Part shown: piece by piece, positions 57,499 to 64,000 of the stretch | Layout: every line of letters begins with the position of its first letter | Numbering within the stretch: the first letter of the stretch is position 1 | Assembly: GCF_036322805.1 (NCBI RefSeq) | Contig: NZ_AP027272.1 | Span: forward strand, 992,001-1,056,000 | Source of the DNA: Planctobacterium marinum | GTDB taxonomy: Bacteria; Pseudomonadota; Gammaproteobacteria; Enterobacterales; Alteromonadaceae | Length of the DNA: 64,000 nt | Direction of reading: 5' to 3' | Translations under genes and position numbers: made by a program | Notes under the pieces: model-generated | The model's database searches: none | What the model saw: the letters and a program-made list of their open reading frames with translations, nothing else | Told to the model about the DNA's origin: nothing

Positions 57499-58410
57499 AT
57501 GAGAAGGTTATTAATTAGTCTTATCGGACTGTCGTTGCTGGGTTCTTCTCAGGTGTTAAGCGCGTCAACACAAGACGAAGAGCACAAGATGCAATTGGTG
57601 GAGCGCTTGTTTGAAGTTTATTTTGCAGACTCAATCAAAGACTCCATGCGTAATAGCGTTACACAGAGCGTCGAGCGGGAAAAAGAGCGACTAAAACTGG
57701 ATTTCCCACTTGAACAATACAATGGCATCTTGCAGGATTACTTGCAGCAATATGAAGCGTTACAGATTGAACGGCAGGAAAGCTACGCTTCATTGTCTGG
57801 TCTAAAGCAGCATTATGCAGACTATTACACTGCATCAGAACTTGAGCAGCTCATTGCTTTTTATGAAAGTGATCTTGGTAAAAAGCGTGTTAATTTTCAA
57901 CCTTCAAGCACTAATAAAAAGAATTTCAAAACGCAGCAAGAAGAGTATTGGGACGCTTTAACTGCATTAAAAGAAGAGCTTTCTTTTAATCTGCGCAAAG
58001 CAGGGGGAAGCTGGGAGAAGTATCTACACACCACTCCACCTATGAGAGCTATCGAACGCTCAGAGGCTTTACATCATTTGGGTAAGGGGGTTGAAGGTGT
58101 TTTTGAATTTAAAATAAAAGCGGCGGCGGTTGCCAACGGTTGGCTTTACCTCAATTCAGAAAAAGATTATCGAGACCGTCGTTGTTTAACCGTGAAAATA
58201 CCAGAAATCTTCATTGATGAGTTACGAGCTAGCTATGGTTACGACCTGGAAAAGGAATTACCAGGACTGTCTTTAATGGCGAAAGGAGAGGCCAAAAGGC
58301 ATACCATTCGCGCAATGGGGCCAGGTAATAAACCCTCGTTTCCTTACTATCAAACCCATGTGACATTAGATAGCCTCGAAGACTTGCTGTTAAGTCCTAA
58401 AAGAGACTAA
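57499..58410 (+). CDS. Secreted DUF2059-like protein
   Basis: 303 residues with signal peptide (about 1-22). The first half resembles DUF2059 (VERLFEVYF; YYTASELEQLIAFYESDLGKK), helical and found in many secreted proteins of unknown function. The second half (about 140-303) is not recognised. Its last four bases overlap the end of the convergent YigZ-family gene. Confidence 0.75.
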   Translation: MRRLLISLIGLSLLGSSQVLSASTQDEEHKMQLVERLFEVYFADSIKDSMRNSVTQSVEREKERLKLDFPLEQYNGILQDYLQQYEALQIERQESYASLSGLKQHYADYYTASELEQLIAFYESDLGKKRVNFQPSSTNKKNFKTQQEEYWDALTALKEELSFNLRKAGGSWEKYLHTTPPMRAIERSEALHHLGKGVEGVFEFKIKAAAVANGWLYLNSEKDYRDRRCLTVKIPEIFIDELRASYGYDLEKELPGLSLMAKGEAKRHTIRAMGPGNKPSFPYYQTHVTLDSLEDLLLSPKRD

Positions 58411-59021
58411 TCGTCTATGGTTTGAATTTTCCCTTTGCTCAGCTCGATAAGTCTATCTGTACTGAGCTGCGCCAGTTGAGTAGGGACTTCAAGCTTGCAA
58501 CAGACAACATCGCTATAGACTCTGTCGCTAATGATTCCGCCTTGCTCTTTTGTTACGTATTCCAACAGGTTTACCTGATCGAAAGGTACCCGCAGCTGTA
58601 TGCAGGTGAGCGGCACTTTTTGCACTGTTTGCAACTCTAAAAGCGCCTGTTTTACACCACCGCCATAAGCTTTGACCAGACCCCCTGTGCCCAATTTAAT
58701 GCCGCCAGAATAGCGCGTGGTAATCGCGGTGATCTCGCCGACGCCGCTACCCGCTAATTGGTTGAGCATGGGCTTTCCCGCAGTTCCTGAAGGCTCGCCA
58801 TCGTCGCTAAAGCCGTATTGCATGGAATTTGATGGAGCACCTGCCACAAAGGCCCAGCAATTGTGTCTCGCATCACTAAATTCAGTTTTGATTTGAGCGA
58901 CGAAAGCTTTCGCTGTATCTATTGAAGGGGTGTGCATAAGTCGTGTAATGAAGCGGCTTTTTTTGATCTCTTCTTCAAAAATAACAGGGCCTGCAGGGAT
59001 AGCATATTGCTGATCGCTCAT
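58407..59021 (-). CDS. yigZ: YigZ/IMPACT family protein
   Basis: 204 residues. The N-terminal UPF0029 (IMPACT) domain has KSRFITRLMHTPS, DARHNCWAFV, FSDDGEPSGTAGKPML and RYFGG-like TRYSGGIKLGTGGLVKAY; the C-terminal DUF1949 part follows. Length matches E. coli YigZ (204). Members are thought to act in translation regulation or as predicted hydrolases; role unclear. It is separated from tRNA-Leu by the divergent region. Confidence 0.92.
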   Translation of the reverse strand: MSDQQYAIPAGPVIFEEEIKKSRFITRLMHTPSIDTAKAFVAQIKTEFSDARHNCWAFVAGAPSNSMQYGFSDDGEPSGTAGKPMLNQLAGSGVGEITAITTRYSGGIKLGTGGLVKAYGGGVKQALLELQTVQKVPLTCIQLRVPFDQVNLLEYVTKEQGGIISDRVYSDVVCCKLEVPTQLAQLSTDRLIELSKGKIQTIDD

Positions 59022-59079
59022 GGATTAATCTAATCGCTTGGTAATTTGCTGGTTTCCGGCAATCTTAGCATTTTTGCGA

Positions 59080-59108
59080 TTGACAAACACGCCATTAAGC
59101 TTTATCTT
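59080..59108 (+). promoter_or_regulatory. Sigma-70-type promoter of tRNA-Leu
   Basis: TTGACA and TATCTT are separated by exactly 17 bp, and a GC-rich stretch (CGCGTCC) follows the -10 box, as in stringently controlled stable-RNA promoters. Start is expected near 59115, about 60 bp before the mature tRNA. Confidence 0.7.
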
Positions 59109-59176
59109 TCGCGTCCGTTTTCGGGAGATCTAATTCTGAAAACACAACTTTTCAAAACTTCATTTTTGATTAGTAA

Positions 59177-59263
59177 GCCCAGGTGGTGAAATTGGTAGAC
59201 ACGCTAGCTTCAGGTGCTAGTGGCCGCAAGGCCGTGGCGGTTCAAGTCCGCCCCTGGGCACCA
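59177..59263 (+). tRNA. tRNA-Leu (anticodon CAG)
   Basis: An 87 nt cloverleaf with encoded CCA. Acceptor arm GCCCAGG pairs with CCTGGGC. The anticodon stem CTAGC/GCTAG frames loop TTCAGGT, so the anticodon is CAG, reading CTG. The long variable arm (TGGCCGCAAGGCCG) is that of a class II leucine tRNA. T arm contains GGTTCAAGTCC. Confidence 0.97.
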
Positions 59264-59718
59264 TTCTTCTTATGGTAATTCATCCGTAGTTTTTCAAAGA
59301 CAAAATCTCAAAATAAATTTTAAGCCTTCGTAAGGCAGACCTGTAATGAATCACCAACGAAGAGGGGTTAACAGGCACCTTTCACGACTACGTCGTTCAG
59401 GTATTCTACACATCCTTGTGTCTCACCGCTTCGCGGCCATGCTACGCATGTTGAGCAATGCTCCCGGCATTGCTGCTCCGCCCAAGGCACCATTCTTCTT
59501 ATGGTAATTCATCCGTAGTTTTTCAAAGACAAAATCTCAAAATAAATTTTAAGCCTTCGTAAGGCAGACCTGTAATGAATCACCAACGAAGAGGGGTTAA
59601 CAGGCACCTTTCACGACTTCGTTGTTCAGGTATTCGACACATCCCTGTTTCTCACCGCTTCGTGGCCATGCTACGCATGTTGAGCAATGCTCCCGGCATT
59701 GCTGCTCCGCCCCTGTCA
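59261..59718. repeat. Two 229 bp tandem repeats starting at the tRNA-Leu 3' end (rtT-like)
   Basis: Copy 1 is 59261-59489 and copy 2 59490-59718. The first 125 bp are identical; six substitutions cluster in the 3' half, plus changes at the junctions. Each unit ends with a near copy of the last 16-17 bases of the tRNA: the tRNA ends TCCGCCCCTGGGCACCA, junction 1 reads TCCGCCCAAGGCACCA and junction 2 TCCGCCCCTGTCACCA. This is the organisation of the E. coli tyrT rtT repeats. Within a unit, GGTAATTCAT nearly pairs with ATGAATCACC. No terminator lies between tRNA and repeats, so they are probably co-transcribed. The rest of the gap up to 59813 holds nothing I recognise. Confidence 0.9.
59346..59507 (+). 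other. Small Arg-rich ORF in tandem repeat copy 1 (tpr-like position)
   Basis: A 53-codon frame opens at the same place in each repeat copy (59346 and 59575). The peptide is basic (MNHQRRGVNRHLSRLRRSG at the N-terminus), reminiscent of the protamine-like tpr ORF of E. coli tyrT. Four of the six base changes between copies change the amino acid, so selection for protein is doubtful. I list it as a low-confidence ORF. Confidence 0.25.
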
Positions 59719-59813
59719 CCATCCCTTTTTAATACACTCCAGCGTATTCCGTTTTAAAAATTAGTGTTGATTCATTGCTGACCGTAGAATCCTCTCGCCA
59801 GACAATGTAATTT

Positions 59814-60695
59814 TCAATCCGGCACTTTAATGTTCAGATTGCCTTGCAAAGCCGTATCCGGATCGGCGCCGTAGCGGTGTCCTTTGTCAAGCGCATCGAT
59901 GGCGGCTATATCCTCATCAGTCAGGGTGAAATTACCAGGATTCAAATTGCTTTGAATGTTTTTCAAGGTTTCTGATTTAGGGATAATGATGCGTTCTTTT
60001 TGCAGATCCCATTTTAAGATCACCTGCGCTGTCGACACCTGATATTTATCGGCAATCTGCTTAATGACCCGGTCTGATACCGGTTTTTCTTCAATCGCTA
60101 CGCCACTCCAACTACCTGAACCCAAAGGCGACCAGCACGAAACCGCGATATCTTGTGCCTCGCAATAGCGCACCAGTTCCTGTTGTTGCAAATAGGGGTG
60201 TATTTCCAATTGGTTGTATACCGGTTTTATTTCGGCAAAATCCAAAATCTGTTGGATATCGGATTTCCTGAAATTGGATAAACCCAAAGATCGAATCTTT
60301 CCCTGAGCATGCAGTGTTTCCATTGCCTGCCAGGTTTTTTGGGTTTTTTCAGGGTTGGGCCAGTGAACCAGGTATAAATCCACGTAGTCCAGTTGCAAAC
60401 GCTGCAAAGAACGTTGCAAAGCCTGTTGCGTGCTGTGTTCTCCTTGTTCGGTGTCCCATACCTTAGTGGTAATAAAAAATTCTTCTCTAGGAATACCGGA
60501 TTCTGCGATAGCCTGACCCACACTGCGCTCATTACCGTAAACCGAGGCGGTGTCCAGGTGGCGATAACCGGCTTCAATGGCACTTAATACAACATCCTCT
60601 ACATGTTGATCGTCTTGCTGCCACTGGCCAATAGCAGCGGTACCAAAACCAATTTGAGGAATAGTCAGGCCGTTGTTAAGTTGAATATTTTTCAT
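59814..60695 (-). CDS. Aldo/keto reductase, DkgB-like
   Basis: 293 residues. AKR tetrad Asp48 (RHLDTASVYGNE), Tyr53, Lys78 (FFITTKVWD) and His111 (LVHWPNP), plus the NADPH-binding IIPKSETLKNIQSN. The 2,5-diketogluconate reductase group reduces small aldehydes and ketones. GGAGGGA precedes the ATG. Last gene of the operon with the monooxygenase and Gfo/Idh gene (gap 17 bp). Confidence 0.92.
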   Translation of the reverse strand: MKNIQLNNGLTIPQIGFGTAAIGQWQQDDQHVEDVVLSAIEAGYRHLDTASVYGNERSVGQAIAESGIPREEFFITTKVWDTEQGEHSTQQALQRSLQRLQLDYVDLYLVHWPNPEKTQKTWQAMETLHAQGKIRSLGLSNFRKSDIQQILDFAEIKPVYNQLEIHPYLQQQELVRYCEAQDIAVSCWSPLGSGSWSGVAIEEKPVSDRVIKQIADKYQVSTAQVILKWDLQKERIIIPKSETLKNIQSNLNPGNFTLTDEDIAAIDALDKGHRYGADPDTALQGNLNIKVPD

Positions 60696-60712
60696 ATAAA
60701 GTCCCTCCTTTA

Positions 60713-61000
60713 TTACGCGATTTTTGTCATTTCTTGTAACTCGAAGCCGATAATGGCGCCTGATATCTTTTCATTGAAGGTGCGTATCGCTTCGCCTTCC
60801 ATGTGTTGCTTCCATAGCGCTTTGTTTTGCCAGGTCTCTACAAAAACAAAACGATTTGACTGTTGTTTGTCCTGGTGCAATTCGTAAAACAGGCAACCTT
60901 CTTCCTGACGCGATTGCATTACCAATTCCAGCATGGCGGCTTTTACTTTTTCCAGCTGGGTAGGGTCGACTGTAGGTCGGGCAATGATGGTTAACATCAA
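60713..61000 (-). CDS. Antibiotic biosynthesis monooxygenase (ABM)-domain protein, quinol monooxygenase-like
   Basis: 95 residues, a single ABM ferredoxin-like domain: IIARPTVDPTQLEKVKAAM, EEGCLFYELHQDKQ and FVFVETWQNKALWKQHMEG. Similar proteins such as YgiN oxidise quinols without cofactor. The start overlaps the stop of the Gfo/Idh gene by 4 bp. Confidence 0.88.
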   Translation of the reverse strand: MMLTIIARPTVDPTQLEKVKAAMLELVMQSRQEEGCLFYELHQDKQQSNRFVFVETWQNKALWKQHMEGEAIRTFNEKISGAIIGFELQEMTKIA

Positions 61001-62031
61001 TTGGACTCCTGTTGATTAATGGCCTGCCAGTACTGCTCTAGTAAAGACTGTGTTAACAAGGCTCTTTTAATGCTGGCTTTTGCGCTGGCACTGCTTGGGA
61101 TTTGCGCGATTTGGGCAAAACTCTCCACTAAATTTACTGCCTGTGGCCGGGAAGAGGGCGTCGCTTGATACTGCCACTGCTCCGGTGTTTGCATGCCACT
61201 ACGTTTTGTATAGCCAACCTGGTAAGAAGGATCATCAAAAGCAAAACCAGAATTCCAGTCCAATACGAAGTCATCAATGCTTACCATGCCACTTTCACCC
61301 AGTATATCCAGGTCCATCACGCACACACCGGCGTTATAACCAAAGTCAAAGGTGCTGCTTTTGCCATCAACAAAAGCGATGTGACCGCCTCCACGAATGA
61401 TCGCGCCAGTTTCTGGATCGGTGACCACACTACCACTCACTGCTTTTACATCTACCTTGGGTTGCAGGTATTCCACGATAGCGCGCATGGAATACCAGGT
61501 CATGTCGCCAACAGCGCCAGTGGGTTCTTTTTCAGGATCGAAGCGAATATTGGCTCTATCCATGAACGGGAAAAAGAAGCTGCTTCTGAGCGCTTGCGGT
61601 GTGCCGATTTCTTGCATTAATCCACCATTGGCCAACTGTTGGGTGCGAGGGTGGTGAGTAAAGTGCGTAGCATCCATAAAGGCAACACATGCCTGTTGAG
61701 CAGCACCAATAATGCGCTCTAGCGAAGAAAAGCTAGCGAAAGGTTTGTCCACCAACAGGTGTTTTTTCGCTTGAGCCGCCGCAATTGCGATAGGCTCTTT
61801 TACCGAAGTTGGTGTGGCGATATACACGGCATCAACCGTATCTGATGCCAGCATTTCTTCAGTATTAGCAAACACCTGTGTTATGCCTTGTTCACTGGCA
61901 AAGGTTTGCGCTGATGTTTTACTTCGGCTTGTAACACCGGCGATAATTGCTCCTTGGCTTTGTTTTATTGCATTGGCAATGACACCAGCAATCATACCTG
62001 CGCCAATAATTCCAATTCGTAGTGGTTTCAT
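60997..62031 (-). CDS. Gfo/Idh/MocA family NAD(P)-dependent oxidoreductase
   Basis: 344 residues. Rossmann motif IGIIGAGMIAGVIA at the N-terminus; the family's EKP motif appears as VDKPFASF, carrying the catalytic Lys. C-terminal alpha/beta domain. Probably acts on a sugar or inositol-like compound. First gene of a leftward operon, divergent from the LysR gene that may control it. Confidence 0.9.
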   Translation of the reverse strand: MKPLRIGIIGAGMIAGVIANAIKQSQGAIIAGVTSRSKTSAQTFASEQGITQVFANTEEMLASDTVDAVYIATPTSVKEPIAIAAAQAKKHLLVDKPFASFSSLERIIGAAQQACVAFMDATHFTHHPRTQQLANGGLMQEIGTPQALRSSFFFPFMDRANIRFDPEKEPTGAVGDMTWYSMRAIVEYLQPKVDVKAVSGSVVTDPETGAIIRGGGHIAFVDGKSSTFDFGYNAGVCVMDLDILGESGMVSIDDFVLDWNSGFAFDDPSYQVGYTKRSGMQTPEQWQYQATPSSRPQAVNLVESFAQIAQIPSSASAKASIKRALLTQSLLEQYWQAINQQESN

Positions 62032-62109
62032 AGTTCACCTCGTATATTAAGTTCTGATGGGATTATGGGGCAGCAGGTGATATTCTTGAAATGAATTGTT
62101 TAAATTTAA

Positions 62110-63045
62110 ATGATTAAAAAAATGAATATCTATAGTAAAGATCTTAATTCATTACTGGTGTTTAACGTTTTGTATGAAGAACGCAACTTAACCAAAGCCG
62201 CTGAGCGATTGGCTTTAAGTCAGCCCGCTTTGAGCCATAGATTGACAAAGTTGCGCAATGAGTTTAATGATCCCTTGTTTGTGCGGGCCGCGCGCGGCTT
62301 GACCGTTACTCCGGCGGCAGAGCGATACGCACAGGAGATATCTCGCCTGGTGGCTGATCTTGAGGGGCTCTATCAAACCTTAGAGCCGGAGGATTTTTTA
62401 AAAAAGCCCCACAAAGTGAGTCTTTTTGCCACCGATCTGGTGGAGCATATCCTGGTTGCCGACTTACTCACCAGGACTCGTCATGAAGCGCCGGCATTGC
62501 AGCTGGCAATGCGAGATACGCGGGGAAAGTTGCCGAAACAGGAGTTGCAAAACGGGGAGTGTGATATTGCTATCGCTGGTTTTTTTAATGATGTACCCGG
62601 TGGTTTTTATCAGCAGTTTTTGTGCTCTCATCCATTTGTGGTGTTAGCCCACAAGGATAATCCTCACATTAACGATGAGTTACAACTCAATGAATATCTG
62701 GCCTGTAGCCATGTTATTGTGACGCTCAGCGGTGCGCTCAACGGGCAAATAGATAAGACCTTGAAGGGGATAGGTCGAGAGAGAAAAGTGATAGCCGGTT
62801 ATTCCAGCTTTTTGGCGCCGCTGGAATTATTAGCCAAACAAAAAGATATTTTGTTTACTTGCGTTAAACCGGTGGCTGACATTGCTATCAGGCGAGACAA
62901 CAACTTTATCTGGCACACTTGCCCTGTACCCCTTGCCTCAGTGGATTATGTGCAAATATGGCATGAGCGCACCCACAACGACCCTATGCGTAAATGGTTG
63001 AGGCAACAAATTAAAAGCATTATGAGTGAGCAGGGTACAGTATAG
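62110..63045 (+). CDS. LysR-family transcriptional regulator
   Basis: 311 residues (307 if the Met at 62122 is used; neither start has a clear ribosome binding site). N-terminal HTH: LNSLLVFNVLYEERNLTKAA with ALSQPALSHRLTKLR. C-terminal effector-binding domain with ATDLVEHILVADLL. Divergent from the Gfo/Idh, ABM, AKR operon with a 78 bp gap containing a TTAAATTTAA palindrome, so this operon is its probable target. Confidence 0.92.
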   Translation: MIKKMNIYSKDLNSLLVFNVLYEERNLTKAAERLALSQPALSHRLTKLRNEFNDPLFVRAARGLTVTPAAERYAQEISRLVADLEGLYQTLEPEDFLKKPHKVSLFATDLVEHILVADLLTRTRHEAPALQLAMRDTRGKLPKQELQNGECDIAIAGFFNDVPGGFYQQFLCSHPFVVLAHKDNPHINDELQLNEYLACSHVIVTLSGALNGQIDKTLKGIGRERKVIAGYSSFLAPLELLAKQKDILFTCVKPVADIAIRRDNNFIWHTCPVPLASVDYVQIWHERTHNDPMRKWLRQQIKSIMSEQGTV

Positions 63046-63106
63046 AGAGTTGTTGCTTCCCGGTGTGTATCCATCCCTTGAGATGTCCACTTCGATAACT
63101 CGTCTT

Positions 63107-64000
63107 TTAAATTGCCGACTCAACTGTGTTTTCCTCTTTGAGGGTTTCATTTAAAGACGAAAAATACGCTATAAAATCTGCCGCTGCGATTTGAATGGTG
63201 TGATTACCTGTTTTTTGCGATTGCTGCTGAATTTCACGTGTGCGGCTGAGGATGGCTTTTTGCCAATCCCGGTTGTTACGATAACCATCCTGCGTGGCTT
63301 CGGTAATGTTCATAAGGGCGTTTAACGCACCATCAAGACCGGTGCCATTTCCCCATTTATCACCAATACGGCCTTGATTGTGTTGTCTTGCCGCTGACAG
63401 TTTTTTGTTCAGGTGCGCTACCTTGGGATGCCAGGCTAATAACCTGATGTGATAATCCCAGTCCTGGAACATAGTTATGGCGGACCACAATCCTGTTTTA
63501 ACGCAGGCTGAGCGCCTGAATAAACCCGAGTCGGTGCGCCACTGACTTTTGTTGATAAAGGCAATGAGCAATTCTTCACCGTTGGCGTAACCTCTGTGAC
63601 CGCCCACATATACTGGCGCATGCCAGTCTGGCTGTTGGGTAAATTGAATGGTGGCAGACCAGACAAAATCCAGATTTTCGCTGTTTAGCAGGGCCACTTG
63701 TTCCGTTAATTTGTCTGGATGAATCACGTCATCAGAATCCAGAAACTGGATAAATTCTCCAGTACAACTTCGCAAGCCCTCGTTGCGACAAAGACTAGCA
63801 TTTTGATATTGTTGAAATTGGTAGTGAATCGTTAATTCTGACGTCGCCTCTTGTTGTCTGAACTGCTCGATAAGCTGCCTTGTATGATCTTGTGAATCAT
63901 CATCGATGACTATAATTTCTATCGGGCGATAAGACTGCTTGGCGATAGATTCCAGAGTCGCTTTGAGCAATTCAGCGCGATTATGGGTTGGAATGATGAC
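63107..64000 (-). CDS. Family 2 glycosyltransferase (N-terminus outside window)
   Basis: The frame runs off the right edge, reading VIIPTHNRAELLKATLESI inward, so the N-terminus is only slightly truncated. GT-A fold motifs are EIIVIDDDSQDHT, the nucleotide-sugar DxD region as FIQFLDSDDVIHPD, and a later WDYHIRLLA. It probably transfers a sugar to a surface polysaccharide or lipid. About 298 residues are present. Further glycan genes would be expected to the right. Confidence 0.88.
   Translation of the reverse strand, partial: VIIPTHNRAELLKATLESIAKQSYRPIEIIVIDDDSQDHTRQLIEQFRQQEATSELTIHYQFQQYQNASLCRNEGLRSCTGEFIQFLDSDDVIHPDKLTEQVALLNSENLDFVWSATIQFTQQPDWHAPVYVGGHRGYANGEELLIAFINKSQWRTDSGLFRRSACVKTGLWSAITMFQDWDYHIRLLAWHPKVAHLNKKLSAARQHNQGRIGDKWGNGTGLDGALNALMNITEATQDGYRNNRDWQKAILSRTREIQQQSQKTGNHTIQIAAADFIAYFSSLNETLKEENTVESAI

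Noticed and set aside
59261-59718. CRISPR array
   Set aside because: Two long (229 bp) contiguous repeats without spacers and no cas genes; not CRISPR-like.
59575-59757. 60-codon ORF in repeat copy 2 as a gene
   Set aside because: Same frame as the copy 1 ORF, but the substitutions are mostly amino-acid changing and its end runs into unique sequence; more likely an RNA or junk repeat.

Overview
The window reads as chromosomal DNA of a marine gammaproteobacterium of the Alteromonadales (Alteromonas/Aliiglaciecola/Shewanella-like). This rests on the pair of Oar-like TonB-dependent receptors, the divergent argR-mdh pair, the mepM-like/anmK/tyrS neighbourhood, and two classes of about 260 bp palindromic repeat of the kind common in Alteromonadales and Vibrionales. 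The genus is inferred from gene content only. Both window edges cut a gene: a sensor kinase on the left and a family 2 glycosyltransferase on the right. I see no prophage, transposase, CRISPR array or rRNA. Almost all of the sequence is intact coding DNA.

Layout. 1-7.6 kb: a propeller sensor kinase, then a leftward DUF2339 / HD hydrolase / redoxin-adenylate cyclase operon. 7.7-8.0 kb: palindromic repeat A. 8-13.2 kb: a GFA-like protein, a periplasmic binding protein, a GH13 amylase lipoprotein and an esterase. 13.4-19.2 kb: a long PLP enzyme, an amidohydrolase, a LytS/LytTR-type two-component system with a small membrane protein, and palindromic repeat B. 19.4-26.3 kb: anmK, an M23 peptidase, tyrS, a PuuB-like oxidase, GNAT and DUF2721. 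26.4-30.7 kb: an mtnN / cobD-like / ahcY operon, then DUF2726 and a small secreted protein. 30.9-35.4 kb: an alkaline phosphatase-like enzyme, a 2OG-Fe(II) oxygenase, a CNT nucleoside transporter and uridine kinase. 35.5-44.2 kb: a PhnD-like binding protein coupled to a two-TM signalling-like protein, divergent from two tandem TonB receptors. 44.3-47.3 kb: an Amt-PAS-GGDEF-EAL fusion. 47.5-51.2 kb: an HlyD / C39-ABC / LuxR-HTH export operon. 51.3-59.0 kb: nucleoside hydrolase, chemoreceptor, FabH-like enzyme, argR, mdh, DUF2059 and YigZ. 59.2-59.7 kb: tRNA-Leu(CAG) followed by two 229 bp tandem repeats. 59.8-64 kb: a three-gene oxidoreductase operon with a divergent LysR regulator, then the glycosyltransferase.

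Themes. Signalling is dense: two sensor kinases, a cyclase, a c-di-GMP enzyme fused to an ammonium channel, and a chemoreceptor. Several proteins couple an input domain to an output in one chain. SAH recycling is doubly represented in one operon (MtnN and AhcY). Nucleoside salvage appears twice (CNT plus Udk, and nucleoside hydrolase). The observations most worth a second look are the tRNA-Leu 3' tandem repeats, organised like the E. coli tyrT rtT repeats; the Amt-GGDEF-EAL fusion with all key motifs intact; the redoxin-cyclase fusion; the PhnD-like/two-TM pair next to the duplicated receptors; and the C39 exporter with no visible cargo.
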